Positions 1 to 9,126 of a DNA stretch of 64,000 nucleotides are shown one piece after another. The stretch is taken from assembly GCF_002017875.1 (NCBI RefSeq), contig NZ_MUFV01000001.1:1017501-1081500 (forward strand), written 5' to 3'. The DNA is from Deinococcus sp. LM3. GTDB taxonomy: Bacteria > Deinococcota > Deinococci > Deinococcales > Deinococcaceae. The notes below the pieces were generated by a model. It ran no database searches. It saw nothing but the letters and a program-made list of their open reading frames with translations, and was not told the DNA's origin. A program made the translations under genes and the position numbers. How positions within the stretch are numbered: the stretch's first letter is position 1; each line of letters opens with the position of its first letter.

Positions 1-500
<500 letters not shown>

Positions 501-537
501 CCCCCCAGGATACGCCATGGAGGCCCGTCGCCACAGG

Positions 538-560
538 AAAAACCCCCGCCTGAGCGGGGG
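538..560 (-). terminator. Rho-independent terminator after minDE
   Basis: On the minus strand, CCCCCGC and GCGGGGG arms around a 4-nt loop are followed by TTTTT. It lies 21 nt past the minE stop and just before the ruvC promoter, so it insulates ruvC from the min operon. Confidence 0.85.
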
Positions 561-580
561 CACGGGCCGCGCGGCCGCGC

Positions 581-838
581 TCAGCGGCTCCGGTCGGAGG
601 CAGCCGGACGGTCCTCGTCCAGCGGAATGTTCGCCATCAGCACGACCATGTCGCCGCGCTGCTCGATCTCCACGGAACTGTTCCCGGTCGGGAAGTACCG
701 CCGCACGACCTCCAGCAGATCCTGACGCAGCGCGTCGACCTTGCCCGGCGGAATCTGCGCCCGGTCATACGCCAGCACCAGTTCCAGGCGGTCTTTCAGG
801 GTCTCCTTGCTGCGGCCACGTTTCATCCAGGAAAACAC
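581..838 (-). CDS. minE: Cell division topological specificity factor MinE
   Basis: MinE (85 aa) drives release of MinD from the membrane and so sets the pole-to-pole Min pattern that places the Z ring. The start is GTG at 838, one base after the MinD stop (840-842), so translation is coupled; a longer open frame runs back into minD and is not used. The N-terminal part has the amphipathic F-S-W-M-K segment and ETLKDRLELVLAYDR contact helix, followed by the beta-rich dimerisation domain (SSVEIEQRGDMVVLMANIP). The length is normal for the family. MinC is not next to it here. Confidence 0.93.
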   Translation of the reverse strand: MFSWMKRGRSKETLKDRLELVLAYDRAQIPPGKVDALRQDLLEVVRRYFPTGNSSVEIEQRGDMVVLMANIPLDEDRPAASDRSR

Positions 839-839
839 G

Positions 840-1640
840 TCAGGCCCCCCCGAACAGTCGGCGCAGCGCCGCCAGGAATCCCTTGTCCTCCTCGAACTTC
901 GGGTACGGCACGTCCTCACCCTTCAGGCGCCGGGCCGTCGCCATGAACGCCTCGCCCGCCTTGGTCTTGCCCAGCACCGCCGGCTCCCCCACGTTCGTGG
1001 ACACGATGATCCCCTCGTCCTCCGGCACGATCCCGATCGGCTTGACCCCCAGGATGTCCAGGATGTCCGCCTCCGAGAGCATGTTCCCGCTGGCGACCAT
1101 CTTGGGACGCAGGCGGTTGATGACCAGCCGGATCTCGTTGATCTGCTGCGCCTCCAGCAGCCCGATGATGCGGTCGGCGTCACGCACGCTGGACACCTCG
1201 GGGTTCACGACCACCAGCGCCCCCTCCGCCGGGGCAGCCGCCGTGCGGAACCCGGACTCGATCCCCGCCGGGGAATCGATCAGGATCCGGTCGAAACCCT
1301 CGGTCTCGATCAGATCCCGCACCACACCCTTGAACACCTCCGGGTCCAGCGCGTCCTTGTCGCGCGTCTGACTGGCGGGCAGCAGGAACAGGTTCTCCAC
1401 GCGCTTATCGCGGATCAGCGCCTGACTCATGCGGCACTTGCCTTCCAGCACGTCCACCAGGTCGAACACCACCCGCGACTCCAGCCCCATCACCACATCC
1501 AGGTTCCGCAGACCCACATCCACGTCGATGACCGCGACCTTCTCACCCAGTTTCGCGAGTGCCGCTCCTATGTTCGCAGTGGTCGTGGTTTTACCCACGC
1601 CCCCCTTGCCGGACGTGACCACAATAACCTTGGCATTCAT
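840..1640 (-). CDS. minD: Septum site-determining ATPase MinD
   Basis: MinD (266 aa) is the membrane-associated ParA/MinD-type ATPase that recruits the division inhibitor MinC and oscillates with MinE. The deviant Walker A motif GKGGVGKTTTTANIG is at residues 11-25, and the conserved D-x-D-x-G-L-R-N-L-D segment follows at about 38-48. The C-terminus ends in a basic/hydrophobic stretch (FLAALRRLFG) of the membrane-targeting-sequence type. Start ATG 1640 has a GGAG just before it and a TACACT -10 box 8 nt upstream (minus strand, 1649-1654). It is followed by minE with a 1-nt gap. Confidence 0.96.
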   Translation of the reverse strand: MNAKVIVVTSGKGGVGKTTTTANIGAALAKLGEKVAVIDVDVGLRNLDVVMGLESRVVFDLVDVLEGKCRMSQALIRDKRVENLFLLPASQTRDKDALDPEVFKGVVRDLIETEGFDRILIDSPAGIESGFRTAAAPAEGALVVVNPEVSSVRDADRIIGLLEAQQINEIRLVINRLRPKMVASGNMLSEADILDILGVKPIGIVPEDEGIIVSTNVGEPAVLGKTKAGEAFMATARRLKGEDVPYPKFEEDKGFLAALRRLFGGA

Positions 1641-1762
1641 CTCCAGGCAGTGTACAGCCCAACCCTGAGAGACGCGCCCGCGAGTGCCAGCGGACAGTCG
1701 CGTGAATCAGGGGGTGCTGGATCTGCGGCACCACGTGGCTACCAAGGGGAATACCGTACGGC

Positions 1763-2179
1763 ATGGCCCGAACTGCGAACTACGTGCTGTACCACAACCC
1801 TGCCTCGATGGGCGTCGGTTTCCGGGGTGAGGTCGCCAGGAGCGGATCCGTCGCCACCAACAAGGAAGCCGTTGCGGAGCGGGCCGCCACGGAAGGCGGG
1901 ATCATCTGGTGCATCGGCCGACCGGACAGCAAGAGCAAACGCTACTTCCTGTACCAGCGAATCGTGGATACCCGTTGCAGTTACGGACGCTCGGACGACG
2001 AGTTCCGCGTGACCCTGACCGGGAAACCCACCTTCCGGGACGGTTACGAGAAGGACATCACGGACGAGCCGTACTTCCCGAAGATCAAGAAGCTCCTGAG
2101 CCTGGGATTACAGAGCGTCAGTGACCGCGACATTCTGGACGCTTTCGAGCGGGAGTTCGCGGGCAACGCCCGAACGTAA
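1763..2179 (+). CDS. Hypothetical protein, unknown family
   Basis: A 138-residue protein of about 15-16 kDa with no signal peptide, membrane segment or metal motif that I can identify. It has mixed alpha/beta composition with many aromatic and charged residues (YFLYQRIVDTRCSYGRSDDEF). The last third (FPKIKKLLSLGLQSVSDRDI) looks helical. The start ATG 1763 has AAGGGGA about 12-18 nt upstream. It is divergent from minD, with 122 nt between starts, and is followed by rimO on the same strand after 125 nt. I do not recognise the family. Codon use is like that of its neighbours, so it is probably a genuine gene. Confidence 0.7.
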   Translation: MARTANYVLYHNPASMGVGFRGEVARSGSVATNKEAVAERAATEGGIIWCIGRPDSKSKRYFLYQRIVDTRCSYGRSDDEFRVTLTGKPTFRDGYEKDITDEPYFPKIKKLLSLGLQSVSDRDILDAFEREFAGNART

Positions 2180-2304
2180 CTGAGCCCCTCTCCCGGGGTG
2201 ATCCTGTAATCCAGTGCGTCGCCCGGCGCGGCCCGTCCCTGTAGAGTGGCGGGCTGAACCTCTGTGCCCCCGGGGTGCTGGGTGCGGCGCAAGGGAAGGA
2301 GTAG

Positions 2305-3798
2305 ATGATGATGGAAGGCAATGGTCCCGCTGTGGCGGGCGCAAAACGGGTGGGGTTCATCAGTCTGGGGTGCCCGAAGGCGCTGGTGGACAGCGAGCGG
2401 ATTCTGACGCAGCTGCGGTTCGAGGGCTACGAGGTGGCCGCCAGCTACGAGAACGCGGACGCGGTGATCGTGAATACCTGTGGGTTCATCACGCCGGCGG
2501 TCGAGGAGTCCCTGAGTGCGATCGGTGAGGCGCTGGAGGCGACAGGGAAGGTCATCGTGACCGGGTGCCTGGGCGAGCGGCCTGAGAAGATCATGGAGCG
2601 GCACCCGAAGGTCGCGGCGATCACGGGCAGTGAGGCGGTGGATGACGTGATGGGTCACGTGCGCACCCTGCTGCCGATCGATACGAGTGCGTTCACGGGT
2701 CTGCTGCCGGTGGCGGCGCCGGGCACACGGGCGGACGCCGTGCAGCCGGAGCGGGAGGATACGCGGCACGGGGACGTGTTCGCGCCGAGCGTGAAGCTGA
2801 CGCCTAAGCACTACGCGTACGTGAAGATCGCGGAGGGCTGCAATCACACGTGTTCGTTCTGCATCATTCCGAAGTTGCGGGGGTTGCAGGTGTCCCGTGA
2901 CGCCGGGTCGGTGCTGTACGAGGCGTACCGGCTGATCGCGGGCGGCACGAAGGAACTGATGATCATCTCGCAGGACACGAGTGCGTACGGCGTGGACGTC
3001 CGTTACCGCGAGAGCGAATTCCAGGGCGAGCAGGTCCGCGCGCACCTGACGGACCTGGCTGTGAAGCTGGGCGAGATGGGCGCGTGGGTGCGGATGCATT
3101 ACGTGTACCCGTACCCGCACGTGGAGAAGATCGTGGAACTGATGGCGCAGGGCAAGATCCTGCCGTACCTGGACGTGCCGCTACAGCACGCCAGTCCGAA
3201 GATCCTGCGGTCCATGCGCCGCCCCGGTGCGGGCAAGCAGCTGGACACCATCCGCCGCTGGCGGGAGATCTGCCCGGAACTCGTGATCCGCTCCACGTTC
3301 ATCGTGGGGTTCCCCGGTGAGACGGAGGCGGACTTTCAGGAGTTGCTGCAGTTCCTGGAGGACGCCCGCCTGGACCGCGTGGGGGCGTTCACGTACAGCG
3401 ACGTGGACGAGGCCGACGCGAACGCCCTGCCGGACGCCGTGCCGCAGGACGTGAAGGAGGAGCGCCTGAGCCGCTTCATGGAGGTCGCGCAGCGCATCAG
3501 TGCCGAGCGGCTGGCCGAGAAGGTCGGCACCGTCATGGACGTGATCGTGGACGAGTTCAACGACGACGAGGACGACGCGCCGGGCACGAAATTGATCGGC
3601 CGCACCAAAGGGGACGCGCCGGGCATCGACGGGCAGGTGTACCTGTTCGCCGGTGACTTCGCCGGGACCGTGAAGATCGGGGACATCGTGCGAGTACGCA
3701 TCGAGGACAGCGACGAGTACGACCTGTACGGCGAGGTCGTGGAGACGCCCGCCTGGAAACCCAACGTGCCGCAGCTGGGGCATTTCGGGAAGCACTGA
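2305..3798 (+). CDS. rimO: Ribosomal protein uS12 methylthiotransferase RimO
   Basis: RimO is a radical-SAM enzyme with two 4Fe-4S clusters that adds a methylthio group to an Asp of ribosomal protein S12. The N-terminal MTTase domain has the RimO-specific SLGCPKALVDSE motif, then NTCGF and TGCLGERPE, which supply the three auxiliary-cluster cysteines. The radical-SAM motif is C-N-H-T-C-S-F-C near residue 180, and a TRAM-like domain ends the protein. At 497 aa it is longer than the E. coli protein, partly through an insertion before the radical-SAM cysteines. Three ATGs in a row start the frame; AAGGAG 8 nt upstream supports 2305. Confidence 0.95.
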   Translation: MMMEGNGPAVAGAKRVGFISLGCPKALVDSERILTQLRFEGYEVAASYENADAVIVNTCGFITPAVEESLSAIGEALEATGKVIVTGCLGERPEKIMERHPKVAAITGSEAVDDVMGHVRTLLPIDTSAFTGLLPVAAPGTRADAVQPEREDTRHGDVFAPSVKLTPKHYAYVKIAEGCNHTCSFCIIPKLRGLQVSRDAGSVLYEAYRLIAGGTKELMIISQDTSAYGVDVRYRESEFQGEQVRAHLTDLAVKLGEMGAWVRMHYVYPYPHVEKIVELMAQGKILPYLDVPLQHASPKILRSMRRPGAGKQLDTIRRWREICPELVIRSTFIVGFPGETEADFQELLQFLEDARLDRVGAFTYSDVDEADANALPDAVPQDVKEERLSRFMEVAQRISAERLAEKVGTVMDVIVDEFNDDEDDAPGTKLIGRTKGDAPGIDGQVYLFAGDFAGTVKIGDIVRVRIEDSDEYDLYGEVVETPAWKPNVPQLGHFGKH

Positions 3799-3800
3799 TC

Positions 3801-3927
3801 AGACTCCGATGGAATGGTTTGCAAACCGTTCCATCCGAGCGAAGCGAGTGGGAGCAACGCGGGTTCCGGGAGTGGAGTTGGCAGATCGGTGCCCTTCCGA
3901 TCTGTCAACGCAACAGACGGAATCCGT
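3801..3927 (+). repeat. Dispersed two-hairpin repeat, copy A (IS630-type MITE)
   Basis: The left end, with GACTCCGAT, is followed by a hairpin (GGAATGG/CCGTTCC). Then come GAGCGAAGCGAGTGGGAG, a second hairpin (CAGATCGG/CCGATCTG) and the right end GGAATCCGTA. The left ATACGG is lost in this copy. It shares this order with copies at 19485, 29755, 52218 and 53457. It lies between rimO and the next plus-strand gene. Confidence 0.8.
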
Positions 3928-4028
3928 AGGGGCGTAACGGTTACTGATGGGTGGCGGGTGTCCTGGGAACGGGGCGCCCGCCATTCCCCTGCCTGAAAGC
4001 TCACGTGCGTGCGTGCCAGACTGGGTGC

Positions 4029-4538
4029 ATGGTTCGCCTGTACTTCAACCGCACGGGACGGCAGCCTTCGACATGGCTGCTGGACGTGCCGATCTTCACG
4101 GTCTGCCCGGCGTGCGGGTTCGTGCCACATGAGGCGCGGCGGTACGTGGGAAGCCGGTACGGGCACGTGGGCGGCTTCACCTGTGGAGGGTGCGGGGCAA
4201 GCGTGACGATTCTGGACGGTGACTGCCGCCCCCCGGTGCGGTTCGTGGCGGACGTGCCGGGCAAGCCGACGCGGTCGTTCGTGTTCGAGGACGTGTACCG
4301 CCTGAACTGGGCGGACCTGACGCGCGCCGGGGCGCTGACCCGCACGGCGCTGATCCCGCCGGGCGAGAAGGGGGACGTGGATTTCGGGGCAGCCCTGGCG
4401 GCAGTGCAGGGCGAGACGGCGCAACTGGGCGTCCCGGTCGTCCCGGCGCCGCTGCCCGAAGGGGTGTCCTGGGTGCCGGAGCCGCTGCGGGCGTGGCTGG
4501 ACGCGCTGTTCACGCTGGACGGCCCCCCGGCCGGATAG
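4029..4538 (+). CDS. Hypothetical zinc-ribbon protein
   Basis: A 169-residue protein of unknown function. Residues 23-62 hold two Cys pairs, C-P-A-C and C-G-G-C, spaced like a zinc ribbon, after an N-terminal MVRLYFNRTGR segment. The rest has no motif I recognise. The open frame extends upstream, but ATG 4029 is preferred because the upstream part overlaps non-coding sequence just after a repeat and is not protein-like. No clear Shine-Dalgarno site is seen. It stands alone between copy A of the repeat and the prepilin peptidase gene. Confidence 0.7.
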   Translation: MVRLYFNRTGRQPSTWLLDVPIFTVCPACGFVPHEARRYVGSRYGHVGGFTCGGCGASVTILDGDCRPPVRFVADVPGKPTRSFVFEDVYRLNWADLTRAGALTRTALIPPGEKGDVDFGAALAAVQGETAQLGVPVVPAPLPEGVSWVPEPLRAWLDALFTLDGPPAG

Positions 4539-4602
4539 CGGCCGGGCAGGCCGGGCCGGTGAAGGCAAGACGTCTGTGAGAATTGTTGCCTACACTGCCG
4601 GG

Positions 4603-5748
4603 GTGACCCCTGACGTCCTCCTCGTGATCTTTGCTGCCCTGCTCGGCCTGCTGGTCGGGTCGTTCTCGAACGTGCTGATCTGGCGCCTGCCGCGCGGCGA
4701 GAGTATCGCCTTCCCGCCGAGTCACTGCCCCAACTGCGATCACCGGCTGGGCGTGCCGGATCTGGTGCCGGTGCTGTCGTGGCTGAGCCTGGGTGGCAAG
4801 TGCCGGTACTGCCGGGCGCCCATCAAGGCGCGGTACCCGGTGGTGGAACTGCTGACCGGGCTGGGGTACGGCGTGATCGCGGCGCTGTTCCCGCCGCTGG
4901 TGGTCGGGTGGGGCGCGCTGGGGCTGATGGTGCTGTTCACGATCCTCCTGGTCGGGAGTGCCATTGACCTGGACACGTACACCATCCCGGACGAGCTGAC
5001 GCTGCCGGGCACGGCGCTGGGCATCCTGTTCGGGTTCCTGAACGGCCGGGCCGGCACCGAGGGCCTGCCGGACCTGGCGGGCGCGGTGCAGGGCGCGCTG
5101 CTGGGCGCGGGTCTGGTCGTGGCGATCAACCAGTTCGGGTCGTGGGTGCTGCGCCGCTTCCGGGAGCGGTCGTACCCGGAAGCGCCCATCGGGTACCAGC
5201 AGATCAGTCTGGCGCTGCTGGCCGGGGCGTGGCTGGGGCCGTGGTGGGGCCTGGGCGCGGCGCTGCTGTCGGCGGCCGTGAACGTGGCGGCCCGGCGCGT
5301 GGTGCGCGTGCCGGAACTGCTGACGCTGGGCGGCCTGCTGGTCAGCGTGGTGCTGGGCAGCGCCGGGTACGGCCCGGGCATGATCCTGATGGTGCAGGGC
5401 GCACTGGCCGCGGCGGGCGCCACGTCGCTGGTGGCGGGCGTGTACTGGTGGCTGAAGTACCGTGGGCAGAGCGCAGACGAGGGGGCCGACGAACCGGCCG
5501 ACGCGAGTGCCATGGGCTTCGGGGACGTGAAACTGGCCGCCGTGATCGGCGCGTTCCTGGGCTGGGAGCGGCTGCTGCTGACGCTGGTGGTCGCGGTGTT
5601 CGCCGGGGCGCTGTTCGGCGTGGCCCAGCTCGCCATGAAACGCGAGAACCGCGTGAAGTTCGGGCCGTTCCTGGCGGTGGGCGCGCTGGTCGCCCTGATC
5701 TGGGGCGCGCAGATCATCCAAGGTTACCGCGACGGCCTGGGGCTGTAA
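4603..5748 (+). CDS. pilD: Type IV prepilin peptidase / methyltransferase (PilD type)
   Basis: This bifunctional inner-membrane enzyme cleaves the leader of type IV prepilins and methylates the new N-terminus. In Deinococcus, pili of this type serve DNA uptake. The protein (381 aa) has the N-terminal GSFSNVLIWRLPRGES motif, the zinc tetrad C-P-N-C and C-R-Y-C, and the aspartyl-protease aspartates in SAIDLDTYTIPDEL and the late GFGDVKL (GxGD motif). It is long for the family because of an insertion between the two Asp motifs. GTG 4603 is chosen because TACACT (4591-4596) lies 6 nt before it, typical of a leaderless start. An in-frame GTG at 4576 is upstream of that box. Confidence 0.92.
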   Translation: MTPDVLLVIFAALLGLLVGSFSNVLIWRLPRGESIAFPPSHCPNCDHRLGVPDLVPVLSWLSLGGKCRYCRAPIKARYPVVELLTGLGYGVIAALFPPLVVGWGALGLMVLFTILLVGSAIDLDTYTIPDELTLPGTALGILFGFLNGRAGTEGLPDLAGAVQGALLGAGLVVAINQFGSWVLRRFRERSYPEAPIGYQQISLALLAGAWLGPWWGLGAALLSAAVNVAARRVVRVPELLTLGGLLVSVVLGSAGYGPGMILMVQGALAAAGATSLVAGVYWWLKYRGQSADEGADEPADASAMGFGDVKLAAVIGAFLGWERLLLTLVVAVFAGALFGVAQLAMKRENRVKFGPFLAVGALVALIWGAQIIQGYRDGLGL

Positions 5749-5752
5749 GAGA

Positions 5753-5880
5753 GGCAGATGGCAGATAGCGAATAGCAGATGGCAGAGACCCGGTCACGGA
5801 ACCTCTGCCATTTGCCTTCTGCCATTTGCCTTCTGCCATTTGCCTTCTGCCATTTGCCTTCTGCCATTTGCCTTCTGCTG
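5753..5880. repeat. Tandem repeat TCTGCCATTTGCCT x5 with inverted left arm
   Basis: Five perfect copies of a 14-nt unit fill 5804-5873. The left arm, 5753-5788, carries the reverse-complement word GGCAGATGGCAG twice, so the whole block can fold into a long hairpin. It sits exactly between two convergent genes (pilD and the lipoprotein at 5882-6325), where a two-way terminator would be expected. Confidence 0.9.
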
Positions 5881-5881
5881 T

Positions 5882-6325
5882 CTACATCTTGATGCCCGTG
5901 CAGGTCACGCCGGCGTCGGCGGGGGCGCCCGTGGCGTCCCTGGCGGTGTGGATGTTGAAGTACGTGGCGTTCATCACGTCGGCGGCGGCCACGCTGCCGG
6001 TCAGGGTGAGCATGCCCGTGGCGTCGCTCTGGCCCACCAGGGCGCTGTTCATGATGGGCGCGCCGCCGCTGCTGCACGGGTCGGCGCTGGCCGCGCCCTG
6101 CAGGTGGTAGTGCGCGACGTAGTACGTGTTCGGGGCGAGGCCCATCACCCTGGCGGTGGTCATGACGGTCATGCCGTCTTTCTTCACGTCGACCATGCCG
6201 CTGGAGGCCAGGGCGCCCCCGGCGGGTTGCTTGGCGAGGGTGTAACTCATGGTGGGGGCCATCATGGCGCAGGAACCGAGGGTCAGGGCGAGGGTCGAGC
6301 CGAGCAGCAGTCTGGTGACGGTCAT
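5882..6325 (-). CDS. SOD/CHRD-like secreted lipoprotein
   Basis: A 147-residue exported protein. The signal peptide ends in the lipobox LGSC (residues 16-19). The mature part resembles the Cu/Zn-SOD-like and CHRD beta folds. After PNTYYVA there is an H-Y-H pair, then PCSSGG, and near the end YFNIHTARD, which matches the NVHTA end-motif of CHRD domains. Only some of the SOD metal ligands can be matched, so dismutase activity is not claimed. A paralogue lies at 19031-19471 with the same residue order. The gene is divergent from the aldehyde dehydrogenase gene and convergent with pilD across the tandem repeat. Confidence 0.75.
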   Translation of the reverse strand: MTVTRLLLGSTLALTLGSCAMMAPTMSYTLAKQPAGGALASSGMVDVKKDGMTVMTTARVMGLAPNTYYVAHYHLQGAASADPCSSGGAPIMNSALVGQSDATGMLTLTGSVAAADVMNATYFNIHTARDATGAPADAGVTCTGIKM

Positions 6326-6539
6326 GGGGGAAACCTCCGGTGGGTGAGGGGCGGCGGGGTGGTGGGCCGGTGGGTTGTCGTGCGACTTGCAGTGTGCGCG
6401 TGCCGGGAGCGCTCAGAGTGTCGCCGGGGTTTCTTTATGACGGGGTGCTCAATGCGTTCTCAGGGTGGGGACGCGCTCTATACTCGGTTCAATTCCGTCC
6501 GGTTCTCCGCCCCCCCTGCCGCGCTCCCCCGAGGTGCCC

Positions 6540-7985
6540 ATGTCCGATACCAGCCTGCCGGCCCCCGACCTTCACGCCCTGTTCGCCGCGCAGCAGGCGC
6601 AGCGCTGGCCGGCCTCGCAGACGAGCGCCGCGCAGCGTCAGGCGATCCTGCGCCGATTGCACGACGCGGTCCGCGCGCACCGCGTGCCGCTGGCCGACGC
6701 CCTGAAAGCCGACCTGGGCAAGAGCCGCGCCGAATCCGAGATCACCGAACTGCACCCGGTGCTGGAGGAGATCCAGCACGCCATCCGCCGCCTGCCGCGC
6801 TGGATGGCGCCCCGCCGCGTGGACACGCCCAGCATGCTGTTGGGGGCGCGCAGCGAGGTGCAGATGCAGGCGCGCGGCGTGACCCTGATCCTGAGCCCCT
6901 GGAATTACCCCGTGAACCTCGCGCTGGTGCCGCTGGTCGCCAGTCTGGCCGCCGGGAACACCGTGATCCTGAAACCCAGCGAGAAGGCCCCGAACGTGGC
7001 CCGCGCGCTGAGCGACCTGATCGGCAGCGTGTTTGAACCGCGGCTCGTGGCGGTCGTGGAGGGGGACGGCGAGGTGGCCCGCGCCCTGACGGAACTGCCG
7101 TTCGGACACATCTTCTTCACCGGGAGCGGTGCGGTCGGGCGTCACGTCATGCGGGCCGCCGCGAACAACCTGACGGGCGTGACCCTGGAACTGGGCGGCA
7201 AGAGCCCCGCCCTGATCGACGCCAGCGCAGACCTGGACGTGACCGCCGAGCGGCTGGCGTGGGGAAAACTGCTGAACGCCGGGCAGACCTGCGTGGCGCC
7301 GGACTACGCGCTGGTGCCCCGGCACCTGGAAGGGCCGCTGCTGCGCCGCCTGGAGGCTGTGATCGCGCGGCGCTTCGGGACGGGCGCGTGGCTGCGGGCC
7401 GGGCCCGACTACGGGCGCATGGTGGACAGCGCGGGCGTGCAGCGCCTGGAACGCCTCACGCAGGACAGCGTCGCGCAGGGGGCGCGGATCGTGCTGGGCG
7501 GCGAGTTCGACGCGCCGGGCCGGTTCATCTCGCCGACCGTGGTGAGCGGCGTGACCCCCGACATGCCCCTGATGCAGGAGGAACTGTTCGGGCCGGTCCT
7601 GCCGGTCCTGACATACGACACGCCCGAGGAGGCCCTGAGCCTGATCCGCCGCCTGGACGCGCCGCTGGCGCTGTACCTGTTCACCACCGACGAGGACATG
7701 ATCCGCCGCGTTCAGCGCGAGACGACCAGCGGCGGCATGGTCGTGAACGGCGCGGTCGTGCACCTGACCAACCCCAACCTGCCGTTCGGTGGGGTCGGGC
7801 CCAGCGGCATGGGCAACTACCACGGCGAGCACGGCTTCCGCACCTTCAGTCACGAGCGGGCCGTGCTGCGTGAGCCCACGCCCAGCCCCGTGCGCTTCCT
7901 GTACCCCCCCTACGGCCGCCCGGTGCCCCGGCTGGTCGCGTGGGGCCTGCGGCAACTGGAACGCCAGAGCGGCCCGCGCGAGTGA
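6540..7985 (+). CDS. Aldehyde dehydrogenase family protein
   Basis: NAD(P)-dependent oxidation of aldehydes to acids; the type resembles the fatty/coniferyl aldehyde dehydrogenases (ALDH3-like, no N-terminal extension). The protein is 481 aa. Cofactor-site motifs are SPWNYPVNL and FTGSGAVGRHV. The catalytic Glu is in LELGGKSP and the catalytic Cys in NAGQTCVAPDY. The C-terminal FGGVGPSGMGNYHG segment is typical of the class. Start ATG 6540 lies 55 nt after a TATACT -10 box (6479-6484), with GAGGT before it. Its TGA overlaps the GTG of mobA (GTGA), so the two are co-translated. Confidence 0.92.
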   Translation: MSDTSLPAPDLHALFAAQQAQRWPASQTSAAQRQAILRRLHDAVRAHRVPLADALKADLGKSRAESEITELHPVLEEIQHAIRRLPRWMAPRRVDTPSMLLGARSEVQMQARGVTLILSPWNYPVNLALVPLVASLAAGNTVILKPSEKAPNVARALSDLIGSVFEPRLVAVVEGDGEVARALTELPFGHIFFTGSGAVGRHVMRAAANNLTGVTLELGGKSPALIDASADLDVTAERLAWGKLLNAGQTCVAPDYALVPRHLEGPLLRRLEAVIARRFGTGAWLRAGPDYGRMVDSAGVQRLERLTQDSVAQGARIVLGGEFDAPGRFISPTVVSGVTPDMPLMQEELFGPVLPVLTYDTPEEALSLIRRLDAPLALYLFTTDEDMIRRVQRETTSGGMVVNGAVVHLTNPNLPFGGVGPSGMGNYHGEHGFRTFSHERAVLREPTPSPVRFLYPPYGRPVPRLVAWGLRQLERQSGPRE

Positions 7986-8566
7986 CTCACTCCCCGCCGG
8001 GGCTGTGGCTGACCGGAGCCGTCACGGCAGGCGGACGATCCAGCCGCTTCGGGAGTGACAAGGCCCTGGCCCTGCTGGAGGGCCGGACGCTGCTGGAACG
8101 AGCCTGCGCCAGCCTTCAGGACTGCCCCGCGCGCCTGCTGATCGCCCCACCCGGCCGTTACGTCCTGCCCGCCCACCTGGGCCGCTGGGACACACACCCC
8201 GACCGGCGCCCCGGCGAGGGCCCGCTGGCCGGACTGGAAAGCGCCCTGACGCACGCCCCGCCCGGCTGGGTGGCGTTCACCGGAGTGGACCTGCCCTGGC
8301 TGACCCCCGACTACTGGCGAACCCTGAGCGCCGCCATCACGCCCGGCCGCCTCAGCGTGCAGGCCACGGACGGGCAGGACCGGCCGCAACCGCTGGCCGC
8401 GCTGTACCACACGGACCTGCTGGCCCACGTGAGCGCCCTGCTGGACAGCGGGGAACGCCGCCTGAGGCGCGCCGCGCCGCCCGAACACACCGCGCTGGTC
8501 GGGGGCTTTACGGCCCGGACGTTCCTGAACGTCAACACGCCGGACGGGTTGATGGTTGATGGTTGA
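7982..8566 (+). CDS. mobA: Molybdenum cofactor guanylyltransferase MobA
   Basis: MobA joins GMP from GTP to molybdopterin to make the bis-MGD form of the cofactor. At 194 aa it is of normal size. The nucleotide-binding loop is at the N-terminus (TAGGRSSRFGSDKAL), and the metal/nucleotide motif TGVDLPWL comes later. The GTG start at 7982 overlaps the stop of the aldehyde dehydrogenase gene. The last nine residues (TPDGLMVDG) and the stop are encoded by the start of a TGATGGT-type repeat, so the C-terminus appears to have been set by repeat sequence. Confidence 0.9.
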   Translation: MTHSPPGLWLTGAVTAGGRSSRFGSDKALALLEGRTLLERACASLQDCPARLLIAPPGRYVLPAHLGRWDTHPDRRPGEGPLAGLESALTHAPPGWVAFTGVDLPWLTPDYWRTLSAAITPGRLSVQATDGQDRPQPLAALYHTDLLAHVSALLDSGERRLRRAAPPEHTALVGGFTARTFLNVNTPDGLMVDG

Positions 8567-8620
8567 AAGTCGATGGAGACAGCACACGACCCCATCAACC
8601 ATCAACTGTCACCCATCGAC
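8547..8620. repeat. GATGGTT-type inverted repeat between convergent genes
   Basis: The left arm 8547-8576 (GGTTGATGGTTGATGGTTG, then AAAGTCGATGG) pairs with CCCATCAACCATCAAC and ACCCATCGAC at 8590-8620. It overlaps the mobA stop codon and ends just before the stop of the convergent DUF4385 gene, suggesting a two-way terminator. The same words occur at 22725 and 43025. Confidence 0.8.
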
Positions 8621-8630
8621 GCTCCTGCCT

Positions 8631-9122
8631 TCAGCCGTACTGGGCCTTGTGGGCTTTTTTCAGGGCGGCGTACTGCTCATTCGCCTCGGCCTCGTCCCAT
8701 TTCGCCTTGAAGATGCGGGCGGACTCGGCCTTAACCGGGTCTTCCGGGCTGCGGGGCAGTTCCGCGCGGCCGTGCGCGCCGCTCTGGCCCTTCTTGTCCT
8801 CCGGGACCGGGCCGTCGTACTTCTTGCCGCCCCGGTGGTTCGCGTAGCGGCGGGCGCGCGTGAAACCCATCTGCAGGAACTTGCGCGCCATGTCTGCCCC
8901 CACGAACTCCCCGGCTTGCAGGTACGCCAGGAACATTCCGTAGATGACCTCACTGCTCTCGCGCGCCAGTTCCGGCGTCGCAAACCGCCAGTGCGGCAGC
9001 AACTCCGACTTGTACGGCTGGACCAGCAGCACACCCTGCTCGCCCACCCCCACCCGGTACAGTTCCGGATGCGCGCGCAGGTCCAGTTGGGCGTAATGGA
9101 GGGAGTAATCGAATTTCGGCAT
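8631..9122 (-). CDS. DUF4385 family protein
   Basis: A 163-residue protein matching the DUF4385 family as I know it: FDYSLHYAQLDLRAHPELYRVG, GEQGVLLVQPYKSELLPHWRF, and FLQMGFTRARRYANHRGGKKYDG. The function is unknown. No signal or membrane segment is present, and the C-terminus is charged and rich in Lys, Glu and Ala. ATG 9122 (MPKFDYSL) is preferred to an upstream ATG that lies in repeat sequence. It follows dps on the same strand, separated by a repeat hairpin. Confidence 0.88.
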   Translation of the reverse strand: MPKFDYSLHYAQLDLRAHPELYRVGVGEQGVLLVQPYKSELLPHWRFATPELARESSEVIYGMFLAYLQAGEFVGADMARKFLQMGFTRARRYANHRGGKKYDGPVPEDKKGQSGAHGRAELPRSPEDPVKAESARIFKAKWDEAEANEQYAALKKAHKAQYG

Positions 9123-9126
9123 AGGA

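Noticed and set aside
5804..5873. CRISPR-like array
   Set aside because: The 14-nt units are joined without spacers, and no cas genes are near; it is a plain tandem repeat.
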